Below, one piece after another: positions 36,757 through 47,028 of a stretch of DNA of 64,000 nt. The position numbers were made by a program, and so were the translations under genes. The notes below the pieces were generated by a model, which did not search any database, was not told where the DNA came from, and was given only the letters and a program-made list of their open reading frames with translations. How positions within the stretch are numbered: position 1 is the stretch's first letter; each line of letters starts with the position of its first letter. The stretch is from Kitasatospora aureofaciens (lineage in GTDB: Bacteria > Actinomycetota > Actinomycetes > Streptomycetales > Streptomycetaceae), in contig NZ_JPRF03000013.1 of the NCBI RefSeq assembly GCF_001188955.3, positions 124,001 to 188,000 on the forward strand, read 5' to 3'.

Positions 36757-38550
36757 TCAGCGCGAGCCTGCGGGCCGGACCACCGCGGCCGAGCCGCCGC
36801 CGCGCCGCACCGGTTCGGCGGCGGCGACCCAGCGGCCGTCCGGCAGCCGTTCCACCCCGGTGGCGGCGCCGATCTCGCCGCCGTTGGCGAACCGGTGCCC
36901 GAGGGCCTCCAGCCCGGCCCGTTCCGGCAGCGCCAGGAAGCCCTGCTCGGCCTGGGTGACGGCGGTGTTGCGCTGGCTGGCGCGCGGCGCGGCGATGGCC
37001 TGCTCCAGGCTCAGCCCCCGGTCGAGACGCCCGAGCAGCACCTGGAGGGTGGTGGTGATGATGGTCGCGCCGCCAGGGCTGCCGGTGGCCAGCAGCGGCT
37101 CACCGTCGCGCAGCACGACGGTCGGGGACATCGAGGAGCGCGGCCGCTTGCCCGGACCGGGCAGGTTGGGGTCGGGGACTCCGGCGGTGAGCGGTGCGAA
37201 GTCGAAGTCGGTCAGCTCGTTGTTGAGCAGGAAGCCCCGGCCGGGGACGGTGATGCCGCTGCCGCCGGTCTGCTCGATGGTGAGGGTGTAGGAGACGACG
37301 TTGCCCCAGCGGTCCGCCACCGTGAGGTGGGTGGTGTTGGGGCCCTCGTACGGCTCGGCGACGGCCTGGCCGGTGTCGGCGCAGTCGGCCGGGTGGCGCG
37401 GGTCGCCGGGGGCGAGCGGGCTGCTGAGGGCGTGGTCCGGGCTGATCAGGCAGGCCCGGGAGGCGGCGTAGCGCTCGGAGAGCAGCTGCTTGGTGGGGAC
37501 GTCGTTGAAGCTCGGGTCGCCGACCCAGCGGTTGCGGTCGGCGAAGGCGATCCGCGAGGCCTCCAGGAAGTGGTGGTAGTACTGCGTGCTGCTGTAGTCC
37601 GAGAGTTCGCCGTCCTCCAGGATGTTGAGCGCCTCGCCGACGGTGGTGCCGCCGGAGCTGGAAGGGGCCATCGAGTAGACGTCGTAGTCGCGGTAGGCGA
37701 CGTGGGTGGGCGCCTGGCGGCGGACCTGGTAGGCGGCCAGGTCGGCGGTGTCGACCTTTCCGGGGCGGGCGTTGCGGCCGGAGGCCGGGTCGACCGGCGG
37801 GTGCTGCAGGGTGTTGACGATGTCCCGGGCCAACTCGCCCTGGTAGAAGGCCTTCACGCCGTCCTTGGCGAGCAGCTTGTAGGTCGCGGCGAGGTCGGGG
37901 TTGCGCAGGACGGAGCCGACCTCCGGGGGCTTGCCGTTCGGCAGGTAGATCTTGGCGGTGGCCGGGAAGTCCTTGAACCGGCCGTAGTTGTCGGCGGTCT
38001 GGCCGCGGAAGGTGTCGTCGACGACGAAGCCGTTCTCGGCGATCCGCTCGGCGGGTGCCAGGGCCTGGGCGAGCGAGCGGGTGCCCCACTGGCGCAGGGC
38101 GGAGTCCCAGGTGGCGGGGGTGCCGGGGACGCCGACGGACAGGCCGCTGGTCACGGCGTCGGCGAAGGCGAGCGGCTTGCCGTCCTCCAGGAACAGTCCG
38201 CTGTCGGCGGTGTGGCCGGCCACCTCCCGGCCGTCGACGGTGTGCACCTGTCCGGTGGCGTGGTCGTAGTAGACGAAGTACCCGCCGCCGCCGATCCCGG
38301 AGGAGTACGGCTCGGTCACCCCGAGCGCCGCGGCGACGGCCACCGCCGCGTCCACCGCGTTCCCGCCCTTGCGCAGCACCTCGATCCCGGCGGCGGTGGC
38401 GTCCGCGTCCACGGACGCCACCGCCCCACCCCACCCCACCGCCTCCGGTGCCTTAGTCGGCGGTGCCGCGGCGCCGGCGGGACCGGTGGTGGCCCAGACC
38501 AGTGCGGTGGCGAGCAGCAGTGGTGGCGCGAGACGGGTCAGAGCCCTCAT
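36757..38550 (-). CDS. ggt: Gamma-glutamyltransferase, secreted
   Basis: 597-residue proenzyme that cleaves gamma-glutamyl bonds of glutathione and similar peptides outside the cell. Signal peptide at the start (LLLATALVWATTGPAGA). The autoprocessing nucleophile is the first Thr of NTTHLTVAD, giving a large and small subunit; the early GGNAVDAAVAVAAALGVTEPYSSGIGGGGY and late GSPGGATIITTTLQVLLG are diagnostic. ATG preceded by GGAGG. Actinomycetes mostly use mycothiol, so natural substrates may differ from glutathione. Confidence 0.95.
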   Translation of the reverse strand: MRALTRLAPPLLLATALVWATTGPAGAAAPPTKAPEAVGWGGAVASVDADATAAGIEVLRKGGNAVDAAVAVAAALGVTEPYSSGIGGGGYFVYYDHATGQVHTVDGREVAGHTADSGLFLEDGKPLAFADAVTSGLSVGVPGTPATWDSALRQWGTRSLAQALAPAERIAENGFVVDDTFRGQTADNYGRFKDFPATAKIYLPNGKPPEVGSVLRNPDLAATYKLLAKDGVKAFYQGELARDIVNTLQHPPVDPASGRNARPGKVDTADLAAYQVRRQAPTHVAYRDYDVYSMAPSSSGGTTVGEALNILEDGELSDYSSTQYYHHFLEASRIAFADRNRWVGDPSFNDVPTKQLLSERYAASRACLISPDHALSSPLAPGDPRHPADCADTGQAVAEPYEGPNTTHLTVADRWGNVVSYTLTIEQTGGSGITVPGRGFLLNNELTDFDFAPLTAGVPDPNLPGPGKRPRSSMSPTVVLRDGEPLLATGSPGGATIITTTLQVLLGRLDRGLSLEQAIAAPRASQRNTAVTQAEQGFLALPERAGLEALGHRFANGGEIGAATGVERLPDGRWVAAAEPVRRGGGSAAVVRPAGSR

Positions 38551-38777
38551 CCGAGTCCTCCTGATTCGACGTCAACTCACCAGTTGTTCCACAGGAGCGA
38601 CAATCCGACAACCACACCGCATCGCTACCCATGGGTAGTTGACGTACCGACAGGCCAGGACAATCGGAGGTCACGTTCCGGATTCGGTTCCGCACGATTC
38701 GGAACGTCTCTTTATGCGATCTGTATACGGTGTGAGGGTTCGCCACGTCCCCACCACGAGAAGGACCCGGCTCCCCC

Positions 38778-39563
38778 GTGTATCCGCCACCACCCCCGCC
38801 CCCGCCCTCCCAGCCACCGGCGGTTCCGCCGCTCCGCCCCTGGTGGCAGCGCCGCGGGGTGCACGCCGCCAGCTTCCTGGTCTTCCCGGTCGCGGCCTTC
38901 GCGATCGCCTGGACCTGGCGGCCCCGACCGCTCTGGCGCAGGCTCATCAGCACGGTCGTCGCGGCGTTCTGCAGCCTGGTGTGGCTCGGCGCGCTGGTCG
39001 GCCCCCAGCCGGCCACCACCGCACCCACCCCCGCACCGGTCGCGGCGACGACCGGCCCGTCCGCCGGCCTGACGCCCACCGCCACGCCGACGCCCGCCCC
39101 GGACCCGACACCGACGGCAACGCCGACGCCGGCCGAGACGCCGCCGGCCACCACCGCACCGGAACCGCCCGCCCCGACCCAGGCCCCGCAGAACCACACC
39201 GAGCCACCGGCCCCGACCGCGCCCAGGCCCACGCCGCACCCCACCGCCCGGCCGGCCGATCCGGGCGGCGGCGGAAACACGGGCGGCGGGAGCGGCTCGT
39301 CCACCGGCAGCGGTGGCGGGAGCGGCTCGGGCGGGTCCGGCACGGGAGGCTCGTCCGGCTCGGGGGGTTCGACCTCCGGCGGGTCGGGCTCCGGAGGCGG
39401 GTCCGACGCCGGTGGGTCCGGTTCGGCAGGCGGGTCCGCCGGAACCGTCCACCCGGGCGCCTTCTGCTCCCCGGCCGGCGCGACCGGCGTCACCACGAAG
39501 GGCACCCCGATGGTCTGCGGCCCCGGCACCGACGGGCGGGACCGCTGGAAGTCGGCGGGCTGA
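38778..39563 (+). CDS. Membrane protein with long Pro/Thr and Gly/Ser linkers
   Basis: 261 residues, unknown function. Poly-Pro start, two membrane segments (about 28-48 and 55-74), then an extracellular Pro/Thr/Ala-rich stretch, a Gly/Ser-rich stretch, and a small C-terminal domain HPGAFCSPAGATGV...GTPMVCGPGTDG with two Cys, then RDRWKSAG. The same terminal module occurs in many streptomycete surface proteins in my experience of the group. GTG start. Ends 18 bases before a perfect 50-bp palindrome. Confidence 0.72.
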   Translation: MYPPPPPPPPSQPPAVPPLRPWWQRRGVHAASFLVFPVAAFAIAWTWRPRPLWRRLISTVVAAFCSLVWLGALVGPQPATTAPTPAPVAATTGPSAGLTPTATPTPAPDPTPTATPTPAETPPATTAPEPPAPTQAPQNHTEPPAPTAPRPTPHPTARPADPGGGGNTGGGSGSSTGSGGGSGSGGSGTGGSSGSGGSTSGGSGSGGGSDAGGSGSAGGSAGTVHPGAFCSPAGATGVTTKGTPMVCGPGTDGRDRWKSAG

Positions 39564-39581
39564 CGACTGAGGACTTTCAGA

Positions 39582-39631
39582 TGACAGATTTCAGCGAACA
39601 GATGACGTCATCTGTTCGCTGAAATCTGTCA
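39582..39631. terminator. Perfect 50-bp palindrome, repeat family copy C
   Basis: Arms 39582-39606 and 39607-39631 are exact reverse complements with no spacer, so as DNA it could extrude a cruciform and as RNA form a 23-25-bp hairpin. Contains GACAGATTTCAGCGAACAG, sharing words with copies at 6491 and 26749. Lies between two converging genes, fitting bidirectional termination. Confidence 0.85.
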
Positions 39632-39670
39632 GTTGTCATCCGCGCCCGGCCGCCGCCCGGCGCCCCACCG

Positions 39671-40773
39671 CTACAGCGCGCTGCGCTCCACCCGTCGCCG
39701 CTTGATGGTCCGGAACCGCCGCGCCACCTGGCGGGCCAGGTCGGCGGCGCCGACCAGGCCTGCCTCGTTGCCGAGGGCGGCGTGGACGATGGTGGCCTCC
39801 GGCCGGAAGCCGCGGCCGGTCAGGGTGCGCCGGAAGGTGTCCCGGGCCGGGCCGAGGAGGAGGTCGCCGGCCTCGGAGACACCACCGCCGATGACGAAGC
39901 GCCCCGGGTCGAGGCCGGCGGCGAGGTTGGCGATGCCGACGCCGAGCCAGGTGCCGACCTCGTAGAGCAGCTCGACGGCGGTCGGGTCCCCGTCCTGGGC
40001 GGCCTCGGTGACCAGCGGACCGGTGATGCCCTCGACCGTCCCCCCGGCCCGGGCGAGCAGCGGCTGCACCACCGGGGACTCCTCGGCGACCAGTTCGCGG
40101 GCGTCCCGCACCAGCGCGTTGCCGGAGGAGTACTGCTCCCAGCAGCCGCGGTTGCCGCACGGGCAGCGGTGCCCGCCGGGCACCACCTGCATGTGCCCGA
40201 ACTCGCCCGCCAGGCCGTACTTCCCGCGGTCGACGTAGCCGTCCCGGACGACCGCGCCGCCGATGCCGGTGCCCAGGGTGAGCATCACCATGTGGTCCTC
40301 GCCCCGCCCGGCGCCGAAGCGCCACTCGGCCCAGGCGGCGGCGTTGGCGTCGTTCTCCACGATCACCGGGAAGCGCAGCCGCTCGCTGAGCGCCTGCTGG
40401 AGCGGCTCGTTGCGCCAGTTGAGGTGCGGGGCGAAGAGTACCCGGGAGCGGTCGGCGTCGACCCAGCCGGCCGCGCCGATGCCGACCGCATGGACGTCGT
40501 GCCGGTCGGCGAGCTGCAGCACCAGCTCGACGATGACGTCCTCGACGACCTTGGCGCTCTTGCTCTTGTGCGGGGTGTCGGTGCGCAGCTTCTCCAGCAC
40601 CTTGCCCTCGCCGTCGACCACCCCCGCGACCACCTTGGTGCCGCCGATGTCGACACCGATGGTGGGCAGCCGCAGTATCCCCGCGGGCAGGGCGCGGCGG
40701 CGGCGCTCGGCGCGCGGGCCGAGGCCCAGCAGGGTGGGCAGGACGGCCGGCCGGGTGGTGCCTTGGGGGCTGG

Positions 40774-40777
<4 letters not shown>
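39671..40777 (-). CDS. ROK family sugar kinase
   Basis: 368 residues. Phosphate-1 motif GVDIGGTKVVAGV, catalytic VENDANAAAWAE, TLGTGIGGAVV, and the ROK zinc signature GHRCPCGNRGCWEQY. An extra N-terminal extension of about 38 residues precedes the kinase fold. GTG overlaps the stop of the ABC ATPase gene (GTGA), so it is the last gene of a sugar-import operon and probably phosphorylates the imported sugar. There is no N-terminal helix-turn-helix, so it is a kinase and not a ROK repressor. Confidence 0.92.
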
Positions 40778-41636
<859 letters not shown>

Positions 41637-41640
<4 letters not shown>

Positions 41641-42677
41641 CGCGGCCCCCGTTCGGCCCGGCGCTTGACGTAGGCGTTGAGCAGCGCGGCCAGCAGCAGC
41701 ATCGCGCCGAGGAAGAACTTGAACCAGTCCGGGTTCCACTGGGCGTAGATGATCCCCTTGCTGGCCATGCCGAAGATCAGCGCGCCGAGCGCGGAGCCGA
41801 CCACCGAGCCGTAGCCGCCGGTGATCAGACAGCCGCCGATGACGGCCGCGACGATGTAGATCAGCTCGTTCCCGACGCCCTCGCCGGACTGCACGGTGTC
41901 GAAGGAGAACAGCAGGTGCTGCCCGAGCACCCAGGCGCCGAAGCCGACGCCCAGGTAGAGCACGGTCTTGGTCCGGGCGACCGGCACGCCGACCGCGCGG
42001 GCGGCGGACGCGTCACCGCCGACGGCGAAGACCCAGTTGCCGAAGCGGGTGCGCAGCAGCACCCAGCTGCCGACCGCGAGCAGGCCGAGCCACCACCAGA
42101 CGGTGGCCTTGACCGTCAGCCCGCCGATGTTCACCTCGGAGGCGAACAGCAGTCGGCAGGTCTCGAAGCCCTGCATGTCCGCGATCGACTTGGTGGAGAC
42201 CGTCCCGGAGACGGCCTTGGTGACGCCGAGGTTGGCGCCGGTCAGCATCAGGAAGGTGCCCAGGGTGACGATGAAGCTGGGCAGCTTGGTGCGGCCGAGC
42301 ATCCAGCCGTTGAACCAGCCGACCGCCAGCGTGGTCGCCAGCGAGACCAGGACGCCGACCCAGGTGACGGCGGTGAACTGGTACGAGACCATCGAGGAGG
42401 TCAGCGCGGCCGTGGTGACCAGCACTCCGGCCGACAGGTCGAACTCGCCGCCGATCATCAGCAGTGAGACCGGCACGGCCATGATCCCGATGGTGGAGGC
42501 CGCGTAGAGGACGGTGCCCAGCGAGGAGACCCGCAGGAAGGGCTCGGCAGCGGCGGCGAAGACCGCGAACACCGCCACGGCGGCGATCAGCGAGCCCAGT
42601 TCGGGGCGGGCGAGGAGCCGCCGCAGGGCCGCCGGGCGGTCCTGGACGAGCAGGTCGGGGGTGGTCGAGGCGCTCAC
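41637..42677 (-). CDS. Sugar ABC transporter permease
   Basis: 346 residues with about eight to ten membrane segments; MIGGEFDLSAG and the late ITGGYGSVVGSALGALIFGM are the conserved BPD_transp_2 segments of ribose/xylose/fructose-type importers. GTG overlaps the stop of the binding-protein gene (GTGA). Works as the membrane channel with the flanking ATPase and lipoprotein. Confidence 0.92.
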
Positions 42678-43699
42678 CTGGTCCCCCTCGCGACGTACTC
42701 GGCGAGCGCGTCGGCGTTGTCCTTGGTCAGGATCTGCGGGCCGGTCGCGACGGGCTTGCCGCCGCCGAGCATGTCCAGGTTCGACTTGTACAGCCACAGC
42801 AGGTCGACGCCCTCGTAGCCCTGGAGGTAGGGCTGCTGGTCGACGGCGAAGCCGACGGTGCCGGACTTGAGCCCGGCCACCACCTGCGGTCCCAGGTCGA
42901 AGGTGTCCAGCTCGACGCCGCGGTGGGCGTCCTGGACGGCCTGCATCCCGGTGGCAGCCATCGGGCCGGAGAGGGTGAGCACGGTGTCGATGGAGGGGTC
43001 GGCCTGGAGCTTGGCGGAGATCGCGGCCCGGGCGTCGGGCATGTCGGTGCCGTTGACGTAGAGCACCTGGAAGCTGCCGCCGGCCTTGGACTGGGCGCCC
43101 GAGCAGCGCTCCTCCTGGCCGACGTTGCCCTGCTCGTGGATCACGCAGAGCACGTTCCTGCGGCCGCGGGAGGCCAGCTCCGCCCCGGCCGCCTGACCGG
43201 CCGCCGACTCGTCCTGACCGATGTGGGTCAGTGCACCGAACTTCGCGGAGAACTCCTGACCGGAGTTGATCGTGATCACCGGGATGCCGGCCGCCCTGGC
43301 CTTGCCGAGGACGTCGGCCATCGCGTCGCCCTTGGCGAGGGTGACCAGCAGGCCGTCGACCTTCTGGTCGATGGCGGCCTGGACGAGCTGGACCTGGTTC
43401 TGGGTCTGCGCGTCGTTGGAGTACAGGAAGGTGATGTTGTCCTTGGCGGCGGCCTGCTCGGCGCCCTTGCGCACGCTGTCCCAGAAGGCGTCCCCGGGGC
43501 CCGCGTGGGTCACCATGGCGACCTTCCAGCGCGGGGTGGTGACGGCGCTGCCACCGGCGGCCACGGCCTTGGCGCGGGCCTCCTCGGCGCGTCTGCCTCC
43601 GGTACTGCTGCAACCGGCCGCGGTGACCGCGAGGGCCAGGACGGCGCACACGGGCCAGAAGCGGCGGGACGGGCGAAAGCGGGTTGTGCTCATCCCCAT
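42674..43699 (-). CDS. Sugar ABC transporter substrate-binding lipoprotein
   Basis: 341 residues. Lipobox AVTAAGC near residue 29, then a periplasmic-binding-protein type 1 fold (VAMVTHAGPGDAFWDSVRKGAEQAA, then DQKVDGLLVTLAKGDA and PVITINSGQ). First gene of the binding protein-permease-ATPase-ROK kinase operon, the same order as the fructose system frcBCAK; the sugar itself is not decided by sequence. Start at ATG 43699 (MGMSTT) or 43693. Confidence 0.9.
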   Translation of the reverse strand: MGMSTTRFRPSRRFWPVCAVLALAVTAAGCSSTGGRRAEEARAKAVAAGGSAVTTPRWKVAMVTHAGPGDAFWDSVRKGAEQAAAKDNITFLYSNDAQTQNQVQLVQAAIDQKVDGLLVTLAKGDAMADVLGKARAAGIPVITINSGQEFSAKFGALTHIGQDESAAGQAAGAELASRGRRNVLCVIHEQGNVGQEERCSGAQSKAGGSFQVLYVNGTDMPDARAAISAKLQADPSIDTVLTLSGPMAATGMQAVQDAHRGVELDTFDLGPQVVAGLKSGTVGFAVDQQPYLQGYEGVDLLWLYKSNLDMLGGGKPVATGPQILTKDNADALAEYVARGTR

Positions 43700-43911
43700 A
43701 GTCTCTCTGGCCCGGCTGCGCGGGATCGCACCGCCTCGCCCGGCGGCGCGCACGGGCCGGGAGGTAAGGTGCCCCGGGGGACCTTCCTGGAAGTTCGCTG
43801 AACATCTGGTCCGGAGCACCGCCGTCCGGGTGACAGACTAGGCGCCGACCCGAAGCAGGAACAGCTCGGAAACGTGATGTTCCTCTCAGGTTCCGCACAG
43901 ATTCGGACGGC

Positions 43912-43926
43912 AACCGATCATCGGTT
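43912..43926. promoter_or_regulatory. Palindrome in divergent control region
   Basis: AACCGAT-C-ATCGGTT, a perfect 15-base palindrome, within the 304-bp non-coding gap (43700-44003) between the sugar importer operon and the esterase gene. Placed to control either or both. The rest of this gap holds no recognisable gene. Confidence 0.45.
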
Positions 43927-44003
43927 CCCAGCCGTCTGATGCCATTGACGTGCGTTCGGGCGCCTGGGGCCCGAGCGGCGAGCGACCCGGATACGAGAAC
44001 TCG

Positions 44004-45131
44004 ATGGAACTGACAGGTACGCCATTCTTCATCCTCACCGTCGTCCTTGTGCCGGTGTCCATCACGGTGGCGCTGCTGTTCTGGGGGAAGGTGCGCGGCC
44101 CGCAGCCCGTGCGCACTCTCTCCCGGATCGTCATGATCATGTTCTGTCAGGTCACGGCCGTGCTGATGGTCTTCGTGATGGTGAACAACGCGAACCTGAT
44201 CTACGGCAACTGGGACGACCTGCTCGGGACCGGTGACCACGTCCGCGCGGTGCCCTCGGTGCCGCCGGCGGACCCGGCGGGCAACGGCCAGTCCGGCGAC
44301 GCCGCCAAGCAGCCCCCGAAGGTGCTGCAGAAGTTCGGCGGGGTGAACGACCCGGCGGTGCCCGGCGACGTCCAGAAGACCGAGCTCAAGGGCCAGGTGT
44401 CGGGCGTCGACGGCGAGGTTCTGGTGTGGCTGCCGCCGCAGTACAACGACCCGGCGTTCAAGGACAAGAAGTTCCCGGTGGTCGAGCTGATCCCGGGCTA
44501 CCCGGGCTCCTCCTCCACCTGGTACGGCACCCTCAAGGTCTCCGAGCAGCTCAAGCCGCTGATGCAGCAGGGCAAGGTCGCGCCGTTCATCCTGGTCTCG
44601 CCGCGCACCCTGCTGCTGGGCAGCCACCAGGACGCGGGCTGCACCGACATCCCGGGCAAGATCAACGCGGACGCCTGGATCACCCGCGACGTCCCGCAGA
44701 TGGTGATGGACAACTTCCGCGCCGACCCGTCCGCGGACCGCTGGGCGATCGCCGGCTACTCGGCCGGCGCCCACTGCGCGGCCAAGCTGTCGCTGGCCCA
44801 CCCCAACCGCTACCGGGCCGGCATCGCGATGTCCGGCTACAACGACCCGGCGGTCGAGCCCGACTCGCTGGTCGGCAAGGACGCGAAGCTGCGCGAGGCC
44901 AGCAACCCGGTCAACATCCTCAAGTCCGCCCAGCAGCCGCCGAAGGTCGCCCTGCTCGTCAGCGGCGCCAAGGGCGACGGCTACGAGGACGGTCAGGCGA
45001 TCGCCGCCGTGGCCAAGGAGCCGACCAAGGTCCAGGTCGAGGAGAGCACCGGCCCGCACACCACCGACATGTGGAAGCGGATGGTCCCGAGCGCCTTCGA
45101 GTGGCTGACCGGGATCATCCCGGTGCAGTGA
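44004..45131 (+). CDS. Membrane-anchored esterase (alpha/beta hydrolase, EstD/mycolyltransferase-like)
   Basis: 375 residues. Two N-terminal membrane segments (FFILTVVLVPVSITVALLFW and IVMIMFCQVTAVLMVFVMV) place the hydrolase domain outside the cell after a Pro/Asn-rich linker. Nucleophile elbow AIAGYSAGAHCAA, a conserved VVELIPGYPGSSSTWYG, and the late GPHTTDMWKRMVP with the likely His. Resembles the esterase/antigen 85-like group; substrate unknown. ATG 44004 is preferred because it leads straight into the first membrane segment. Confidence 0.86.
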   Translation: MELTGTPFFILTVVLVPVSITVALLFWGKVRGPQPVRTLSRIVMIMFCQVTAVLMVFVMVNNANLIYGNWDDLLGTGDHVRAVPSVPPADPAGNGQSGDAAKQPPKVLQKFGGVNDPAVPGDVQKTELKGQVSGVDGEVLVWLPPQYNDPAFKDKKFPVVELIPGYPGSSSTWYGTLKVSEQLKPLMQQGKVAPFILVSPRTLLLGSHQDAGCTDIPGKINADAWITRDVPQMVMDNFRADPSADRWAIAGYSAGAHCAAKLSLAHPNRYRAGIAMSGYNDPAVEPDSLVGKDAKLREASNPVNILKSAQQPPKVALLVSGAKGDGYEDGQAIAAVAKEPTKVQVEESTGPHTTDMWKRMVPSAFEWLTGIIPVQ

Positions 45132-45213
45132 CCGGCCGTCACGACCGACCGGCCGTCACGACCGACCGGTGGTCAGACCGACCGGTGGTCAGACCGACCG
45201 GTGGTCAGACCCG
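45132..45213. repeat. Tandem 16-17-bp repeats after the esterase
   Basis: Two copies of ACCGGCCGTCACGACCG are followed by two full copies and one partial copy of ACCGGTGGTCAGACCG, head to tail, starting at the esterase stop. Non-coding; lies just before a strong terminator. Looks like slipped-strand duplication. Confidence 0.65.
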
Positions 45214-45220
45214 TCGGCAC

Positions 45221-45262
45221 GGCCGAGGGCCCGCCGCGAGCGTTGGCGGCGGGCCCTCGGCC
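45221..45262. terminator. Rho-independent terminator after the esterase
   Basis: Perfect 17-bp arms (45221-45237 and 45246-45262), 8-base loop, followed by GTTTTC. The most classical terminator in the window. 45263-45408 beyond it holds more GACC/ACCGGTC-like short repeats and no gene. Confidence 0.85.
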
Positions 45263-45408
45263 GTTTTCGGTTCTCCCGGCGATTTCCCAGGAACCGATCG
45301 GACACGGTCAGGATCGACCGGGGCCCGACCGGGACTGCCAGAAGGCGGTCAGTCCACCGATCAGGCCGACGATCAGACCGGCGACAAGACCGGCGATCGG
45401 TCCACCGG

Positions 45409-47028
45409 TCAGGCCAGTTCCAGCGCCAGGTAGAAGTCCACCCGGTCCTCCAGCCGGGAAAGGTCCCGCCCGGTCAGCTCCTCGATCCGGCCGATCCGGT
45501 AGCGCAGGGTGTTGACGTGGACGTGCAGCTGCCCGGCGCAGCGGGTCCACGAGCCGTCCGAGCGCAGGAAGGCCTCCAGGGTGCGGACCAGGTCCGCCTG
45601 GTGCTCGATGTCGTACGCGATCACCTTGTCCAGCAGCCTGCTGCGGAAGGCGCGGCGGACCTCGTCCGGGACGGCGGCCAGCAGCAGCACGTGCGAGGCC
45701 AGTTCCTCGGGACCGGCCACGCAGACCCGGCCGACCCGGGCGGCGGCGATCCGGCGGGCGTGCCGGGCCTCCTCCAGGGCGCCGCGCAGGCCGCCGGCCT
45801 CGGAGGCGGGGGCGGAGACGCCGAGGGTGATCCGGCCCTCCGAGCCGAGCCCGGCCTCCAGCGGGGCGAGCAGTTCGCGCAGGGTGTCGGCGGGCACCGG
45901 GGTGTCCAGCGCAGGCAGCACCACCACGGCGCCGTTGCCCGCCCCGGCGACCAGGGCGCGGTCGGAGGTGCCGCCGAGCGCCTCCTCCAGGACGGCCCGT
46001 ACCGTGCCCTCCGGCAGGCCGGTGCCCTCCGCGCTGAGCACCAGCCAGGAGGATTCCTGTGCCTGGGACTTGGGCTCGGGGCTCTCGTAGCGGGCGGCCA
46101 TCGCCGAGGAGGCGTACAGGGTGCGGCTGATCTCGCCCGGGTCGGCGTCGCGGCGCAGCAGGGCGAGCAGTTCGTCGGCCAGTCGGCGGCGCAGCCGGCG
46201 GCCCTCGTCGCGGCGGTGGCGCTCGGCGGCGACCAGACGGGCCAGGTTCTCGGCGAGCTGCTGGCGCTTGGTGGTCCACTCGGTGACGTCACCGGCCACC
46301 GCGAGCACCCAGTCGGCCAGCAGCGCACCGGTCTGCGGCGCCTCGGGCCCGGCGGAGGCGCCGGCGGAGGCGCCGGCGGGCAGCAGCGAGTAGGCGCCTC
46401 CGGCCAGCCGGGCCCGGTGCGGGGGGCGGCGGCGCTGGCGCTGGGCGGCGAGGTGAGCGCGGACCAGCTGGTCGCGGTCCTCGGCGGTGAGCCGGTCGGC
46501 CGGGCCGGCGATCACCGCGCCGGTGGGGGCGAGCACCCAGCAGTCCAGGTCGAGGTCGCCGCCCAGCAGGTCCAGCACGGCGTCCAGTCCGCCGCCGCCG
46601 GCCGCCGACACCAGCAGCCGGTGGCGGTCGACCAGGGCGGCGAGGTCGGCGGCGCGGTCGGCGGAGACCTGACGGCCGATGAACTCGGTGACGGTGCCGA
46701 AGGCGATGTCGTCGGGGACGGCCAGCAGCGGCATCCGGTGCCGGCGGCAGGCCTCGACCAGGTCCTCGGGCACCGGGCCGACCTCGGCCTCGCCGGCCGC
46801 CAGGGCGACCGCGCCGCCGGCCGCGATGGTCCGGACGAACCGTTCGGAGTCGGCCGGGCCGCCGCGCCAGAGCATGCCGGTGAGCACCAGCTCGCCGCCG
46901 TGCAGGTAGCGGCCGGGGTCGTGCAGGTCCGTGGTCATCACACCGCTGACCTGCCGGTCCAGCTCCTCCTCGGCCGCGAGCAGGCGCAGTCGTGGGGCGC
47001 CGGGGGCGAGCAGGTCACGGACACGCAT
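45409..47028 (-). CDS. pucR: PucR family purine catabolism regulator
   Basis: 539 residues. N-terminal PucR domain (VRDLLAPGAPRLRLLAAEEELDRQVSGV, with LHGGELVLTGMLW), a middle GAF/GGDEF-like region, and the C-terminal PucR helix-turn-helix: LEAFLRSDGSWTRCAGQLHVHVNTLRYRIGRIEELTG. ATG 47028 has AAGGAG upstream. Divergent from the xanthine dehydrogenase operon, which it probably controls; in Bacillus, PucR governs the puc purine genes. Confidence 0.9.
   Translation of the reverse strand: MRVRDLLAPGAPRLRLLAAEEELDRQVSGVMTTDLHDPGRYLHGGELVLTGMLWRGGPADSERFVRTIAAGGAVALAAGEAEVGPVPEDLVEACRRHRMPLLAVPDDIAFGTVTEFIGRQVSADRAADLAALVDRHRLLVSAAGGGGLDAVLDLLGGDLDLDCWVLAPTGAVIAGPADRLTAEDRDQLVRAHLAAQRQRRRPPHRARLAGGAYSLLPAGASAGASAGPEAPQTGALLADWVLAVAGDVTEWTTKRQQLAENLARLVAAERHRRDEGRRLRRRLADELLALLRRDADPGEISRTLYASSAMAARYESPEPKSQAQESSWLVLSAEGTGLPEGTVRAVLEEALGGTSDRALVAGAGNGAVVVLPALDTPVPADTLRELLAPLEAGLGSEGRITLGVSAPASEAGGLRGALEEARHARRIAAARVGRVCVAGPEELASHVLLLAAVPDEVRRAFRSRLLDKVIAYDIEHQADLVRTLEAFLRSDGSWTRCAGQLHVHVNTLRYRIGRIEELTGRDLSRLEDRVDFYLALELA

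Noticed and set aside
45132..45213. CRISPR-like array
   Set aside because: Units are adjacent without spacers, only five, and no cas genes are present.
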